DNA from: Bacteroidota bacterium
GTDB lineage: Bacteria; Bacteroidota; Bacteroidia; Chitinophagales; UBA10324
Assembly: GCA_014190575.1 (NCBI GenBank)
Contig: BJGQ01000008.1
Coordinates: forward strand, 1 to 64,000
DNA length: 64,000 bases
Reading direction: 5' to 3'
Shown piece by piece: positions 9,362 through 17,960 of this stretch; the stretch's first letter is position 1; the number at the start of each line of letters is the position of its first letter. The position numbers were made by a program, and so were the translations under genes. Below the pieces are notes generated by a model that ran no database searches, had not been told where the DNA came from, and saw only the letters and a program-made list of their open reading frames with translations.

Positions 9362-11218
9362 ATGAAGAGATGGTTATCGCTTGCAATTAACTGGCTGACA
9401 GTTTTAGTACTTCTTTTCATTCTGGAGAAAGGAATATTTCTACTCTATTTTTTTCACAAGACTTTACAACTTTCGGGTGGTGATATCACAGGTGTTTTCA
9501 CCCATGGTTTGTGGTTGGATGTTTCTTTAACATCCTATTTGATAACACTGCCTCTCATTTTCTTTTTAATTCAGTTTATGATTGAAAAGAGAATGATGAA
9601 TATGTTTTTTAAAATTTATTTGCCGGTCATTTTTTTCATCATCGGATTATTGTTCGTTGGCGATTTAGGCATATATGAAAACTGGAGCACCAAGTTAAAT
9701 GTTCGTGCTATTCAAAACATTTTTCATCCCTCTGAAATGATTGCCTCAGCAGGTGCATCGCCCGTTTGGTTGTATATATTAATAATTATTGCGCATGTAA
9801 TTTATGGTTGGTATGCAGCGAAATATTTAAGCAAGAAAAAATTTGCATCAGCAATTGGCGGAATCAGATGGTTGAATATTCCATACTTCATATTGATGAG
9901 CGGATTTGCTTTTCTTGGAATTCGTGGTGGATGGCAAGTGGCTCCAATGAATGAGAGCAGCGCTTACTTTTCTCAAAACGCTTTTGTAAATCATGCGGCA
10001 ATTAATACAACATGGTATGCGATTCAATCCATCATCAACATAAAAAAATACGATGAACACAATCCATATAAATTCATTAGTGATGAAAAAGCAAAATCAT
10101 TGGTGACAGATTTATATCAAACGAAAAATGATTCTTCATTAAAAATATTTAAAACTGAAAAGCCAAATATTGTTTTTATTCAGATAGAAAGTTATGGTGC
10201 TGATGTGGTGAAGGAGTTGGGTGGAATGGAAGGACTCACGCCTAATCTTTCAAAAATTATCAGCGAGGGATTGCTGTTCGAAAATATTTATGCAAGTGGT
10301 TTTCGCACTGACCAAGGATTGGTTTCAATGCTTTCAGGTTTTCCGGCGCAGCCGAATGTGTCTATTATCTGGAATACAGAGAAGCAGGAAAAATTACCAA
10401 CCATCACTCAAAAAATAAAACAGAATGGTTACAACACCCAACTGATTTATGCCGGCGATATTTTATTCAGCAACATGAAAGCATTTGTGGTTCACAATGG
10501 TTTTGAAAAAGTAATTACCGAAAATGATTTTGCAATTTCTGATAGAACTTCAAAATGGGGTGTATATGATGGTGTGATGTTTCAACGGGCGTTAAAAGAA
10601 ATCAATGAAATAAAACAACCATTCTTCACTTACATCATCACGCTCACCAGTCACGAACCATACGATATTCCAACCCAACCAAAATTTCCGGGTGATGATG
10701 CGAAAGAAAAATTTATGAGCGCTTGTTATTATACCGATCAAACACTTGGCAAATTTTTTAATGAAGCAAAACAACAATCGTGGTATGCCAACACCATTTT
10801 TGTTTTGTGTGCTGATCATGGGCATCGTTTTCCGTTTAACCGAGAAGCTTACATGCCAGCAGTTCATCACATTCCATTAATAGTAGTTGGTGGTGCGTTG
10901 AATGATAGTTTAGTTGGAAAAAGAATTTCATTAATCGGTTCTCAAACTGATATTACTTCAACATTGCTTCACCAATTAGGTATCAATGCGGATGATTTTA
11001 TCTGGAGTACTGATCTATTGAATCAATCAAGAAAAAATTTCGCTTACTATTCTTTTGATGATGGTTTTGGGTGGGTGAGCCGGAAGGATACCATTGCATA
11101 CAGCAACACTTTTAAAAATTTATCGTGGCCATATAATTCAACTGATTCGCTACACTCTTCCCTTGATACAGCTAAAGCTTATCTGCAAACTTTGTTTAAT
11201 GCTTATCTGAAGTATTGA
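9362..11218 (+). CDS. LTA synthase-like sulfatase-fold membrane protein
   Basis: A 618-residue inner-membrane protein with about five N-terminal helices (residues 1-200) and a periplasmic alkaline-phosphatase-superfamily domain from about residue 260. Motifs include PNIVFIQIESYGADV with the metal-binding glutamate, FRTDQGLVSML carrying the likely catalytic threonine, and CADHGHRFP with metal-binding Asp and His. This is the LtaS/MdoB/OpgB family, which transfers phosphoglycerol or phosphoethanolamine groups to lipids or glycans; the substrate in Bacteroidota is not known from sequence. The ATG at 9362 (MKRWLSL) gives a normal first helix; the frame is open back to 9326. Confidence 0.9.
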   Translation: MKRWLSLAINWLTVLVLLFILEKGIFLLYFFHKTLQLSGGDITGVFTHGLWLDVSLTSYLITLPLIFFLIQFMIEKRMMNMFFKIYLPVIFFIIGLLFVGDLGIYENWSTKLNVRAIQNIFHPSEMIASAGASPVWLYILIIIAHVIYGWYAAKYLSKKKFASAIGGIRWLNIPYFILMSGFAFLGIRGGWQVAPMNESSAYFSQNAFVNHAAINTTWYAIQSIINIKKYDEHNPYKFISDEKAKSLVTDLYQTKNDSSLKIFKTEKPNIVFIQIESYGADVVKELGGMEGLTPNLSKIISEGLLFENIYASGFRTDQGLVSMLSGFPAQPNVSIIWNTEKQEKLPTITQKIKQNGYNTQLIYAGDILFSNMKAFVVHNGFEKVITENDFAISDRTSKWGVYDGVMFQRALKEINEIKQPFFTYIITLTSHEPYDIPTQPKFPGDDAKEKFMSACYYTDQTLGKFFNEAKQQSWYANTIFVLCADHGHRFPFNREAYMPAVHHIPLIVVGGALNDSLVGKRISLIGSQTDITSTLLHQLGINADDFIWSTDLLNQSRKNFAYYSFDDGFGWVSRKDTIAYSNTFKNLSWPYNSTDSLHSSLDTAKAYLQTLFNAYLKY

Positions 11219-11242
11219 AATAAATTCAACTCCGATTTATTC

Positions 11243-11755
11243 TCAATTGGTTTCAGTTACTTTTTTCTTTATCAGTTCAGTGAACTCAGCAAATTCATTT
11301 CCTTTAAAATTTTCTTTCGGAAAAATATAGAATGACATTTTACTGATGTAAAGCAGAGTGATGTTTTCGTTCATGGTTGCTTTTAATATTTCATTCCATT
11401 TTACGGTTGCTGTTTTATCATCAGCAGTGAGTCGAATAAAATTTTCGGTAACTTCAATATCAATCGGCAGCACATGATTTTTATGTTTTTTGAAAAGCCG
11501 TTTTCCCAAGGTGTTCATGATATAAAAATGAATTCCAATTACAAGAATTCCATAAGCAACGAAAGTGTAAATCATGAGTTCATGTCCTTCAATTCCTTTC
11601 ATCATCATGAAAAGAACACCGGTCCATATCAGCAATATTCCGAACCATAATAAAATGCGACCACGGAACGGATAATTTTTTTTGTAGTGCAATTTGTTTG
11701 CCGCCTGCAAATTTTCTGCTGAGTAAGTAAACTGAATGTTAATGGGTAATGCCAT
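11243..11755 (-). CDS. YcxB-like membrane protein
   Basis: A 170-residue protein with an N-terminal cytoplasmic stretch, two adjacent transmembrane helices (about residues 34-52 and 60-82) and a soluble C-terminal half with alternating beta-like segments. The layout and the C-terminal pattern resemble the YcxB-like family, whose function is unknown. It stands alone between convergent and divergent neighbours; a heptad-repeat inverted element lies just upstream of its start. Confidence 0.65.
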   Translation of the reverse strand: MALPINIQFTYSAENLQAANKLHYKKNYPFRGRILLWFGILLIWTGVLFMMMKGIEGHELMIYTFVAYGILVIGIHFYIMNTLGKRLFKKHKNHVLPIDIEVTENFIRLTADDKTATVKWNEILKATMNENITLLYISKMSFYIFPKENFKGNEFAEFTELIKKKVTETN

Positions 11756-11771
11756 GCGGCGAATATAAAAC

Positions 11772-11853
11772 CAGTAGGCAGTTTACAGTACGCAGCAGGC
11801 AGATTTGCTGCGCAGGTTTTAACTGCGTACTGTCAACTGCATACTGCCTACTG
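11772..11853. repeat. Inverted repeat built from CAGTNNG-like heptads
   Basis: Two arms of about 24 and 31 bases face each other across a 27-base centre. Read on the minus strand, the right arm is a series of seven-base units starting CAGT (CAGTAGG, CAGTATG, CAGTTGA, CAGTACG). The left arm carries the same series with one unit missing. A related single arm occurs at 21515-21545. Confidence 0.85.
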
Positions 11854-11858
11854 ATTAT

Positions 11859-11866
11859 TATTTTCG
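11859..11866 (+). promoter_or_regulatory. Possible -7 promoter element of thiL
   Basis: TATTTTCG lies four bases before the thiL ATG, similar to the Bacteroidota TAnnTTTG element. If used, transcription would start at or next to the start codon. A -33 TTTG is not evident. Confidence 0.4.
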
Positions 11867-11870
11867 CACC

Positions 11871-12917
11871 ATGGAAGAAACACAAGGCAGAACAGAAATA
11901 AGTGAACTCGGCGAATTCGGTTTAATAAAATACCTGACAAAGAATTTTGAATTGCAAAATGTAACCAGCAAAGTTGGAGTGGGTGACGATGCCGCAGTGC
12001 TCGAGCTTTCTGGTAAGCAAACAGTAGTGACTACTGATTTATTGATGGAAGGAATTCATTTCGATTTAACTTATGTTCCGTTGCGGCATCTTGGTTATAA
12101 AGCCATTGTTGTGAATTTATCTGATGTGTATGCAATGAACGCCGAACCACAACAGGTAACAGTTTCAATTGGAATCAGTAACCGGTTTTCATTGGAGGCA
12201 TTGCACGAATTATACGAAGGCATTCATCATGCATGTGAGCATTACAAAGTTGATTTGGTTGGAGGCGATACCAGCAGCAGCATTTCGGGATTAGTGATTT
12301 CTATTACTGCAATTGGTTTGGTTGATGAAAATAAAATTACTTTACGAAGCACTGCGAAAGAACATGATTTGATTTGTGTGAGCGGCGATTTAGGCGGCGC
12401 GTATCTTGGTTTGCAAATTTTGGAAAGAGAGAAAAGACTTTTTTTAGAAGACCCGAATATTCAACCCAACCTCGAAGATCAGCAATACATTATTGGTCGC
12501 CAATTGAAACCAGAAGCAAGAAATGATGTAATTGAATTGCTCGAGAAATTGGATGTGCTGCCAACTTCAATGATTGATATATCGGATGGATTGTCGTCGG
12601 ACTTATTGCATATATGTACTCAATCGAATGTTGGTTGTGCAGTATATGAAGAAAAAATTCCAATCTCAGAAGAAGCATACCAGCAGGCGATAAAATTTAA
12701 TCTGGACCCTGTAACAAGTGCGCTCAATGGCGGCGAAGATTATGAATTGCTTTTCACCATAAAACAATCTGACTTTGATAAAATAAAAGACCATCCTGAT
12801 TTTTCGGTTATCGGTCACATTACTGATGCATCACTTGGCACTAAATTGATTACCAAAGAAAATAATATTCATGATCTGACTGCACAGGGTTGGAATGCTT
12901 TTAAGAAAAATCAGTAA
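11871..12917 (+). CDS. thiL: Thiamine-monophosphate kinase
   Basis: Phosphorylates thiamine monophosphate to the active cofactor thiamine diphosphate using ATP. The protein has 348 residues. GVGDDAAVL near residue 38 is the Mg/ATP-binding motif, followed by TTDLLMEGIHFDL, the glycine/aspartate segment DLVGGDTSSS near 127, and the C-terminal MIDISDGLSSDLLHI and NGGEDYELLFT motifs. All expected family blocks are present, so it should be active. No thiamine biosynthesis gene or TPP riboswitch is adjacent. The start is fixed by family length, with the -7-like element just upstream. Confidence 0.95.
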   Translation: MEETQGRTEISELGEFGLIKYLTKNFELQNVTSKVGVGDDAAVLELSGKQTVVTTDLLMEGIHFDLTYVPLRHLGYKAIVVNLSDVYAMNAEPQQVTVSIGISNRFSLEALHELYEGIHHACEHYKVDLVGGDTSSSISGLVISITAIGLVDENKITLRSTAKEHDLICVSGDLGGAYLGLQILEREKRLFLEDPNIQPNLEDQQYIIGRQLKPEARNDVIELLEKLDVLPTSMIDISDGLSSDLLHICTQSNVGCAVYEEKIPISEEAYQQAIKFNLDPVTSALNGGEDYELLFTIKQSDFDKIKDHPDFSVIGHITDASLGTKLITKENNIHDLTAQGWNAFKKNQ

Positions 12918-13016
12918 GCCAATATTTTATTTCATTTTAAAATGTTGAAACACTTTTTATTCATCACCACCATTTCTGTTAATCATCATTTTACTTTGTA
13001 AAGAAGAAAGTAATGC

Positions 13017-15131
13017 ATGTCCGGCCAATATAATTTACTAGAAACACCAATTGAATATCTGAAAGGAGTTGGGCCTTCACGCGCCGAAACATTAAAGAAG
13101 GAACTGGAAATATTCACATTCGGTGATTTGCTCATGCACATGCCGTTTCGATATGTTGACCGTACAAAAATTTATAAAGTGCGCGAGGTGAATCCGCTTT
13201 CGCAATATGTGCAGTTAAAGGGAATATTAAAAGACATTGATGTAGCCGGCGATAAACACAAGAAGCGAATGATTGCAAATCTGGTGGATGAAACTGGTAC
13301 CATTGAATTGGTTTGGTTTGCGGGAGTGAAGTGGATGAAGGAATTGTTGTTGGAAGGAAAAGAATACATCGTGTTTGGAAAGCCATCGGTGTTCGGAAAA
13401 AAAATGAACATTGTTCATCCTGATATCACTTCAACTGAAGATGAAAAAAAATCTCCTGCCGGAATATTGCAGCCATTTTATCCTTCCACCGAAAAACTAA
13501 AAGCAAAAAGTTTAGACAGCAGAGGAATTTCACGACTCACCCGAACACTCTTTCAACAAGTAGCAGCATCTGACCTTAAAGAAATTATTCCGAAAAATAT
13601 ATTAGAGAAATTTCGTTTGCCTTCACGCTACAATTCATTTCAGCAAGTGCACTTTCCATCAAACGAATATGAACTGGAACGCGCTCGTCAACGATTGAAG
13701 TTTGAAGAATTATTTTTCATTCAACTGAAATTATTACAGGTAAAAATCGGTCGTAAGGAAAGTTCGGTTGGTTTTGTATTTAATAAAGTCGGCGATTTTT
13801 TCAATCGGTTTTATAAAGAGAAACTTCCATTCGCACTCACTGATGCACAGAAGAAAGTGATTAAAGAAATAAGAGCCGACTTGGTTTCAGGTAAGCAAAT
13901 GAATCGGTTGTTGCAAGGTGATGTTGGCAGCGGAAAAACAGTTGTTGCACTCAGTGTTATTCTTCTTGCGCTCGATAACGGAATGCAATCGTGCTTCATG
14001 GTGCCGACAGAAATTTTAGCGCAACAACATTTTCAATCCATTAAAGAATTGGTGGAAGGATTGGGAATAAATATTTCACTGCTCACCTCATCAACAAAAA
14101 CAAAGGAGCGGAAAAATATTCATGAAGGAATTTTATCAGGAGAAATTCATTTACTCATCGGCACGCATTCGTTAATTGAAGATACTGTTCAATTTAAAAA
14201 TCTTGGGTTAGTAATTATTGATGAACAGCATCGGTTCGGTGTGGAGCAGCGCGGAAAAATGTGGACGAAGAATAATAATCCACCGCATATTTTAGTGATG
14301 ACCGCCACACCAATTCCGCGAACACTTGCCATGACATTGTATGGAGATTTGGATGTGTCAGTCATTGATGAATTACCGCCAGGACGAAAGCCAATTAAAA
14401 CTGTTCACTACGATGATAGTGCACGCATGCGCGTATTCGGTTTCATGCGCGAACAGATAATGAAGGACCGACAGGTTTATGTGGTGTATCCATTGATTGA
14501 TGAATCAGAGAAATTAGATTATAAATATCTTATGGATGGCTTTGAAAGTATATCGCGCGAATTTCCATTGCCGCAATTTGCGGTGAGCATTGTGCACGGG
14601 AAAATGAAAAGCGAAGATCGTGATTTTGAAATGCGCAGGTTTATAAAACGCGAAACACAAATCATGATTGCAACTACAGTGATAGAAGTGGGAGTGAATA
14701 TTCCGAATGCAAGTGTGATGGTGATTGAAAGTGCAGAGCGATTTGGTTTATCACAACTGCATCAATTGAGAGGAAGAGTGGGACGAGGCGCCGACCAATC
14801 CTATTGTATTTTAATGACCGAACGGAAATTAAATCCGGTTGCACGCAAGCGAATGCAAACAATGGTGGAAACCAATGATGGATTTAAAATAGCTGAAGTA
14901 GATATGGAACTTCGCGGCCCCGGCGATATGGAAGGAACACAACAAAGCGGAATATTGAATTTGCGGATTGCAGATTTGGTGCACGATAAAAAAATATTAT
15001 TAGCTGCAAGAACAGAAGCAGAAATTATTTTAGAAAAAGATGACCACCTGCAATTACCCGAACATCAATCGCTCGCAACATTTCTGTTGCACCAACAACA
15101 ACGAAAGGGTGGGTGGAGTAAAATCTCCTGA
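13017..15131 (+). CDS. recG: ATP-dependent DNA helicase RecG
   Basis: The branch-migration helicase that regresses stalled forks and processes recombination intermediates. It has 704 residues. The N-terminal wedge/OB domain starts TPIEYLKGVGPSRAE and covers roughly the first 200 residues. Helicase motifs follow: QGDVGSGKTVVA (Walker A near 301), IIDEQHRFGVEQR (motif II), TATPIPRTLAM (motif III), TTVIEVGVNIPNA (motif V) and QLRGRVGRG (motif VI). The C-terminal block GPGDMEGTQQSG is typical of RecG. It lies 99 bases after thiL on the same strand. Confidence 0.97.
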   Translation: MSGQYNLLETPIEYLKGVGPSRAETLKKELEIFTFGDLLMHMPFRYVDRTKIYKVREVNPLSQYVQLKGILKDIDVAGDKHKKRMIANLVDETGTIELVWFAGVKWMKELLLEGKEYIVFGKPSVFGKKMNIVHPDITSTEDEKKSPAGILQPFYPSTEKLKAKSLDSRGISRLTRTLFQQVAASDLKEIIPKNILEKFRLPSRYNSFQQVHFPSNEYELERARQRLKFEELFFIQLKLLQVKIGRKESSVGFVFNKVGDFFNRFYKEKLPFALTDAQKKVIKEIRADLVSGKQMNRLLQGDVGSGKTVVALSVILLALDNGMQSCFMVPTEILAQQHFQSIKELVEGLGINISLLTSSTKTKERKNIHEGILSGEIHLLIGTHSLIEDTVQFKNLGLVIIDEQHRFGVEQRGKMWTKNNNPPHILVMTATPIPRTLAMTLYGDLDVSVIDELPPGRKPIKTVHYDDSARMRVFGFMREQIMKDRQVYVVYPLIDESEKLDYKYLMDGFESISREFPLPQFAVSIVHGKMKSEDRDFEMRRFIKRETQIMIATTVIEVGVNIPNASVMVIESAERFGLSQLHQLRGRVGRGADQSYCILMTERKLNPVARKRMQTMVETNDGFKIAEVDMELRGPGDMEGTQQSGILNLRIADLVHDKKILLAARTEAEIILEKDDHLQLPEHQSLATFLLHQQQRKGGWSKIS

Positions 15132-15181
15132 GAAAATATTTTCCTGAAAAATAAAAGTTTGAAAAAAGCAGTTTGAAATTA

Positions 15182-15370
15182 CTACTTCTGCTTTTTCATA
15201 TTCTTTGGCCAAAGTGGTTTTCCTTTTGATGAAGAACCACTGGTTCCGGTTACTGCTCCATTCATATAAGCAGGGCAAGTAGTCTTTGGGCTGCATGCAA
15301 TAAATTCTGAACTCATGAATATGATAATGAGCAACCAAAAAATCTTGCGCTGTTTTTTAAGAATGGGCAT
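15182..15370 (-). CDS. Small lipoprotein of 62 residues
   Basis: A short protein with a basic start, a hydrophobic segment and a lipobox ending FIAC, leaving a mature peptide of about 38 residues. The tail begins CSPKTTCPAY and ends with a glycine/serine stretch and PLWPKNMKKQK. I recall similar tiny lipoproteins with CPAY and a lysine-rich tail in other Bacteroidota, but the function is unknown. It is convergent with recG. Confidence 0.55.
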   Translation of the reverse strand: MPILKKQRKIFWLLIIIFMSSEFIACSPKTTCPAYMNGAVTGTSGSSSKGKPLWPKNMKKQK

Positions 15371-15641
15371 GCTGTTTTTTTTATTCTGTTACGATTCAAA
15401 AGTAGAAAGTTTCTGTTCTTAAAAAATTCCTGTTGAGAACGCTGCACATTGTTAATGTATTGCAATCAATTATAGTTCCAGATAAATAGTTCAGTTGCAA
15501 TTTCCAAAGAGAAAAAATTTATACTTCTTTGAAACCACCGCAGGCATTGAACCTTAAATGATGAATCGATATTTAATTTCTCACTTCTTATTTTTAATTT
15601 ATTTGAATCAAGACCGATAGTACAAACCAAAAAAAAAGCAT

Positions 15642-15678
15642 TTCGCTGTTATCCACAGCCAGAGCGGTTTACAGCGAA
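15642..15678. promoter_or_regulatory. DnaA-box consensus within a stem-loop
   Basis: Perfect eight-base arms TTCGCTGT and ACAGCGAA enclose TTATCCACA (15649-15657), the E. coli DnaA-box consensus. A single box is not an origin; it may mark DnaA control of the HU gene or be a chance match. Confidence 0.4.
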
Positions 15679-15695
15679 TGAATTAAAAATAATCA

Positions 15696-15726
15696 TTTGA
15701 AAAATTGAAAAACACTTTTACATTTA
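15696..15726 (+). promoter_or_regulatory. Bacteroidota-type promoter of the HU gene
   Basis: TTTG at 15696-15699, 19 bases of spacer, then TACATTTA at 15719-15726. This matches the -33 TTTG and -7 TAnnTTTG pattern except for the last base, and lies 36 bases before the ATG. Confidence 0.6.
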
Positions 15727-15761
15727 AAGGGTAAATTTTTAATCACCCAAAATTTTTAATC

Positions 15762-16034
15762 ATGAACAAAGGAGATTTAATTAACAAGATCAGCGCAGAA
15801 GCGAAGATCAACAAGACACAGGCAGGTGCTGCATTGAATGCATTCATCGGCACTACCATGACTTCATTAAAGAAAGGCGATAAGCTGACCTTGGTTGGCT
15901 TCGGCACTTTCTCAGTGAACAAACGCTCGGCTCGCATGGGTCGCAATCCGCAAACCGGAAAGGCAATAAAAATTGCAGCGAAAAAAGTGGTGAAATTTAA
16001 AGCCGGAAAAGAGTTCGCTACCAAAGTGAGATAA
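15762..16034 (+). CDS. hup: DNA-binding protein HU
   Basis: A 90-residue histone-like nucleoid protein that bends and compacts DNA as a dimer. The N-terminal helix pair starts [20 protein letters not shown], the core has [14 protein letters not shown], and the DNA-binding arm carries the classic [14 protein letters not shown] loop with its proline. Length and all landmarks match HU. A strong promoter precedes it and a T-tailed hairpin follows, so it is monocistronic. A second, divergent HU-like protein is encoded at 47885. Confidence 0.97.
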   Translation: MNKGDLINKISAEAKINKTQAGAALNAFIGTTMTSLKKGDKLTLVGFGTFSVNKRSARMGRNPQTGKAIKIAAKKVVKFKAGKEFATKVR

Positions 16035-16060
16035 TAAATACCAAACCAAAACCCGGAGAG

Positions 16061-16094
16061 GAAGCAAGGCATTTTGTCTTGCTTCTTTTCTTTT
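16061..16094 (+). terminator. Rho-independent terminator of HU
   Basis: GAAGCAAG at 16061-16068 pairs with CTTGCTTC at 16078-16085, followed directly by a T-rich tract. It lies 26 bases past the HU stop. Confidence 0.85.
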
Positions 16095-16120
16095 ATAGCA
16101 ATCTGATTTTATGAATGACT

Positions 16121-16150
16121 TTTGAGAGTGCTTTATTTCAGTTAAGTTTG
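16121..16150 (+). promoter_or_regulatory. Bacteroidota-type promoter of the THX gene
   Basis: TTTG at 16121-16124, an 18-base spacer, and TAAGTTTG at 16143-16150, a full match to TAnnTTTG. It lies 35 bases before the THX start codon. Confidence 0.75.
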
Positions 16151-16185
16151 CGCACCAATAAAAAAAACAAACTAAAAAAATAATT

Positions 16186-16398
16186 ATGGGAAGAGGAGAT
16201 AAAAGAACCGCAAAAGGGAAACGCTTTAAAGGTTCGTACGGAATAAGCCGACCACAAAAAGCAGTGAAATCTGCCGCTGTAAAAACTGCTGCACCTGCTG
16301 CTGCTAAGAAAACTGCCGCGCCTGCTGCTGCTAAGAAAGTTGCTGCTCCTAAAAAAGCTGCTCCTAAAAAAGCTGCTGCAAAAAAGAAAGCTGAATAA
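16186..16398 (+). CDS. 30S ribosomal protein THX with Ala/Lys-rich tail
   Basis: The first 25 residues, MGRGDKRTAKGKRFKGSYG and what follows, match the small ribosomal protein THX, which sits in the head of the 30S subunit. THX is usually about 25-30 residues long; here a 45-residue tail of repeated AAPAAAKK-like and APKKA units follows, resembling histone H1 or HU tails. The tail is coded by near-tandem DNA repeats. The gene has its own full-consensus promoter and a shared bidirectional terminator. The ribosomal assignment is firm for the N terminus; a role for the tail in RNA or DNA binding is inference. Confidence 0.85.
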   Translation: MGRGDKRTAKGKRFKGSYGISRPQKAVKSAAVKTAAPAAAKKTAAPAAAKKVAAPKKAAPKKAAAKKKAE

Positions 16399-16407
16399 TA
16401 TCAGTTG

Positions 16408-16436
16408 AAACCCCTTCGAATTATCGGAGGGGTTTT
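16408..16436. terminator. Bidirectional terminator between THX and pdxH
   Basis: AAACCCCTTCG pairs with CGGAGGGGTTT (one wobble) around a short loop, with T-runs on both strands. It sits ten bases past the THX stop and next to the pdxH stop. Confidence 0.85.
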
Positions 16437-16440
16437 TATT

Positions 16441-17073
16441 TTATGGAGATAAACGCTCCAGTTTCCAATCACCTTCATTCATAAAAGTATATCGCAGGCG
16501 ATCGTGCAGGCGCGATGTTCTGCCTTGCCAGAATTCTATCACATGCGGCATAACTTTAAAGCCACCCCAGTAGGGTGGTTTCGGAATATCTTTTCCTTCA
16601 TATTTTTTTTCCAACTCAGCATATTTATTATCCAGTTCACTTCTATTTTCCAATACTGAACTTTGTGCGGAACACCATGCACCTAATTGACTTTCGCGGG
16701 GGCGCGATTGAAAATAATTTTCTGATTCTTCAGTCGGAATTTTTTCTACTCTTCCTTCAACTCTTATTTGTCGTTGCATCGGCAACCATAAAAAAACCAT
16801 TGCTGCATATGGATTCCAGGTGAGTTCTTTTCCCTTGCGGCTTTCGTAGTTCGTGAAAAAAACGAACGAATTATTTTCTACTCCTTTCAATAACATCACC
16901 CGTGCGGAAGGTTTAAAATCCACCATCGAAGTAGCCAGAATAAATGCATTGGGTTCCTGAATTTTTTCTTTCACTGCTTCGTCAAACCACAACTGAAACT
17001 GAACGATTGGATTTTTGTCAATCATTGTTTCCAGCAATTCTCCTTTCGAATAATTTTCTCTTAAATCTTTCAT
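16441..17073 (-). CDS. pdxH: Pyridoxamine 5'-phosphate oxidase
   Basis: An FMN-dependent oxidase that makes pyridoxal 5'-phosphate from pyridoxine or pyridoxamine phosphate. The 210 residues carry the FMN-binding blocks (PSARVMLLKGVENNSFVFFTNYESRKG, cited here only by its first part ARVMLLKG), the QIRVEGRVEKI strand, SRPRESQLGAWCSAQSS and the C-terminal PYWGGFKVMP and dimer-interface segment FWQGRTSRLHDRL. All are typical of PdxH and the length is normal. A possible -7 element TACTTTTG lies at 17100-17107. It is a single-gene unit. Confidence 0.95.
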   Translation of the reverse strand: MKDLRENYSKGELLETMIDKNPIVQFQLWFDEAVKEKIQEPNAFILATSMVDFKPSARVMLLKGVENNSFVFFTNYESRKGKELTWNPYAAMVFLWLPMQRQIRVEGRVEKIPTEESENYFQSRPRESQLGAWCSAQSSVLENRSELDNKYAELEKKYEGKDIPKPPYWGGFKVMPHVIEFWQGRTSRLHDRLRYTFMNEGDWKLERLSP

Positions 17074-17099
17074 GAATATTTTTATTTCTATTGGCAGGT

Positions 17100-17107
17100 C
17101 AAAAGTA
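17100..17107 (-). promoter_or_regulatory. Possible -7 promoter element of pdxH
   Basis: TACTTTTG on the minus strand fits TAnnTTTG and lies 26 bases before the pdxH ATG. No good TTTG is seen at the expected -33 position. Confidence 0.4.
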
Positions 17108-17152
17108 ATTCTGATATCAGAAATTATTTCTAATGAAAAATCAACTCATCTT

Positions 17153-17890
17153 TTAATTCAACTGGCGCATAATATTTTTTGAATCAACCATAAATCTAAA
17201 AACAAAACTTATTGGTGTATTCTGAATGTATTGCGGATAGTAAGCCGACAAATGAAAACACACTCCGGCCCAAACGGTTTCTTTTTTATTTAATGCACTT
17301 GTAAAGCAAGGTTCAAAAATAAAATCGCGTGTGTAGGGTTGTTTGTAATCAAGAAAGGGATAGTTGTATGCGTTTTGAACGAATGTAACCTTGCAGGCAA
17401 ATGCAATTGCTCCTTCTTTTCCTTTTGAATAAACTGTTGGCTGAATAAAACAGGAGTAATATGAATTTGTCGAATGAGAAATGTACCCTCCGTAATTCGA
17501 ATTATCGTGTACCAATAAATTTAAATTCATTGAAGAATATCCGGCGCCTCCAAATACATCCCAACTGAAATCATTTTTAACTTTTGAGTAATAACCGCAA
17601 CCCAAATTGAAACCACCTCCGCGACTACTACTTAAACCGTATGTTATTCCCGGACTCCATCCAATGGTGCCTTTTGCATAACCGCTAAGCGTAGCCGCAA
17701 AGTGATTAGTAATGCTGAAACCAAAACCTGTTCGCATACTTGCTAAACCCAAATCAATTGTGCTTTTAAACTGATGGCATGTATCAAACCCAAACATGAT
17801 TGGTGTCTGGGTATAAAATCTTGAAACTCCACATGAAGAAAAAAGAAAACACAACAAAGAAATAAAAATGCAAATCGCTTTTTGTTTCAT
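17153..17890 (-). CDS. Predicted outer-membrane lipoprotein of unknown function
   Basis: A 245-residue protein with a signal peptide and lipobox ending LFSSC. The mature part is rich in aromatic residues, glycine and alternating hydrophobic positions with phrases such as AATLSGYAKG, NLGCGYYSKV and VFGGAGYSSMNL, which suggest a small beta-barrel or beta-sandwich. No family is recognised. The start is set by the signal peptide. It stands alone and diverges from the first toxin-antitoxin pair; TAACTTTC seven or so bases before the ATG resembles a -7 element. Confidence 0.65.
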   Translation of the reverse strand: MKQKAICIFISLLCFLFSSCGVSRFYTQTPIMFGFDTCHQFKSTIDLGLASMRTGFGFSITNHFAATLSGYAKGTIGWSPGITYGLSSSRGGGFNLGCGYYSKVKNDFSWDVFGGAGYSSMNLNLLVHDNSNYGGYISHSTNSYYSCFIQPTVYSKGKEGAIAFACKVTFVQNAYNYPFLDYKQPYTRDFIFEPCFTSALNKKETVWAGVCFHLSAYYPQYIQNTPISFVFRFMVDSKNIMRQLN

Positions 17891-17916
17891 GAGTGAAAGT
17901 TAACAAGAAGAAATTA

Positions 17917-17946
17917 TTTAGTAAGCACACTTTCATTTTATCTTTG
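17917..17946 (+). promoter_or_regulatory. Promoter of the first toxin-antitoxin pair
   Basis: TTTA at 17917-17920, an 18-base spacer and TATCTTTG at 17939-17946, a full match to TAnnTTTG, end 14 bases before the antitoxin ATG. Confidence 0.65.
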
Positions 17947-17960
17947 AGAAAAATTTTGTT

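Larger units (their letters stand above)
15371..15761. other. Intergenic region upstream of HU
   Basis: About 390 bases without a convincing gene, between the small lipoprotein and HU (both transcribed outwards from it). It holds a stem-loop with a DnaA-box match at 15642-15678 and a promoter at 15696-15726. Nothing else could be recognised in the AT-rich left part. Confidence 0.6.

Noticed and set aside
11760-11870. TPP riboswitch ahead of thiL
   Set aside because: The region is occupied by heptad repeats; no CUGAGA or other TPP-aptamer core was seen.
15371-15761. Replication origin
   Set aside because: Only one DnaA box was found, with no box cluster and no dnaA or other origin-marker gene nearby.
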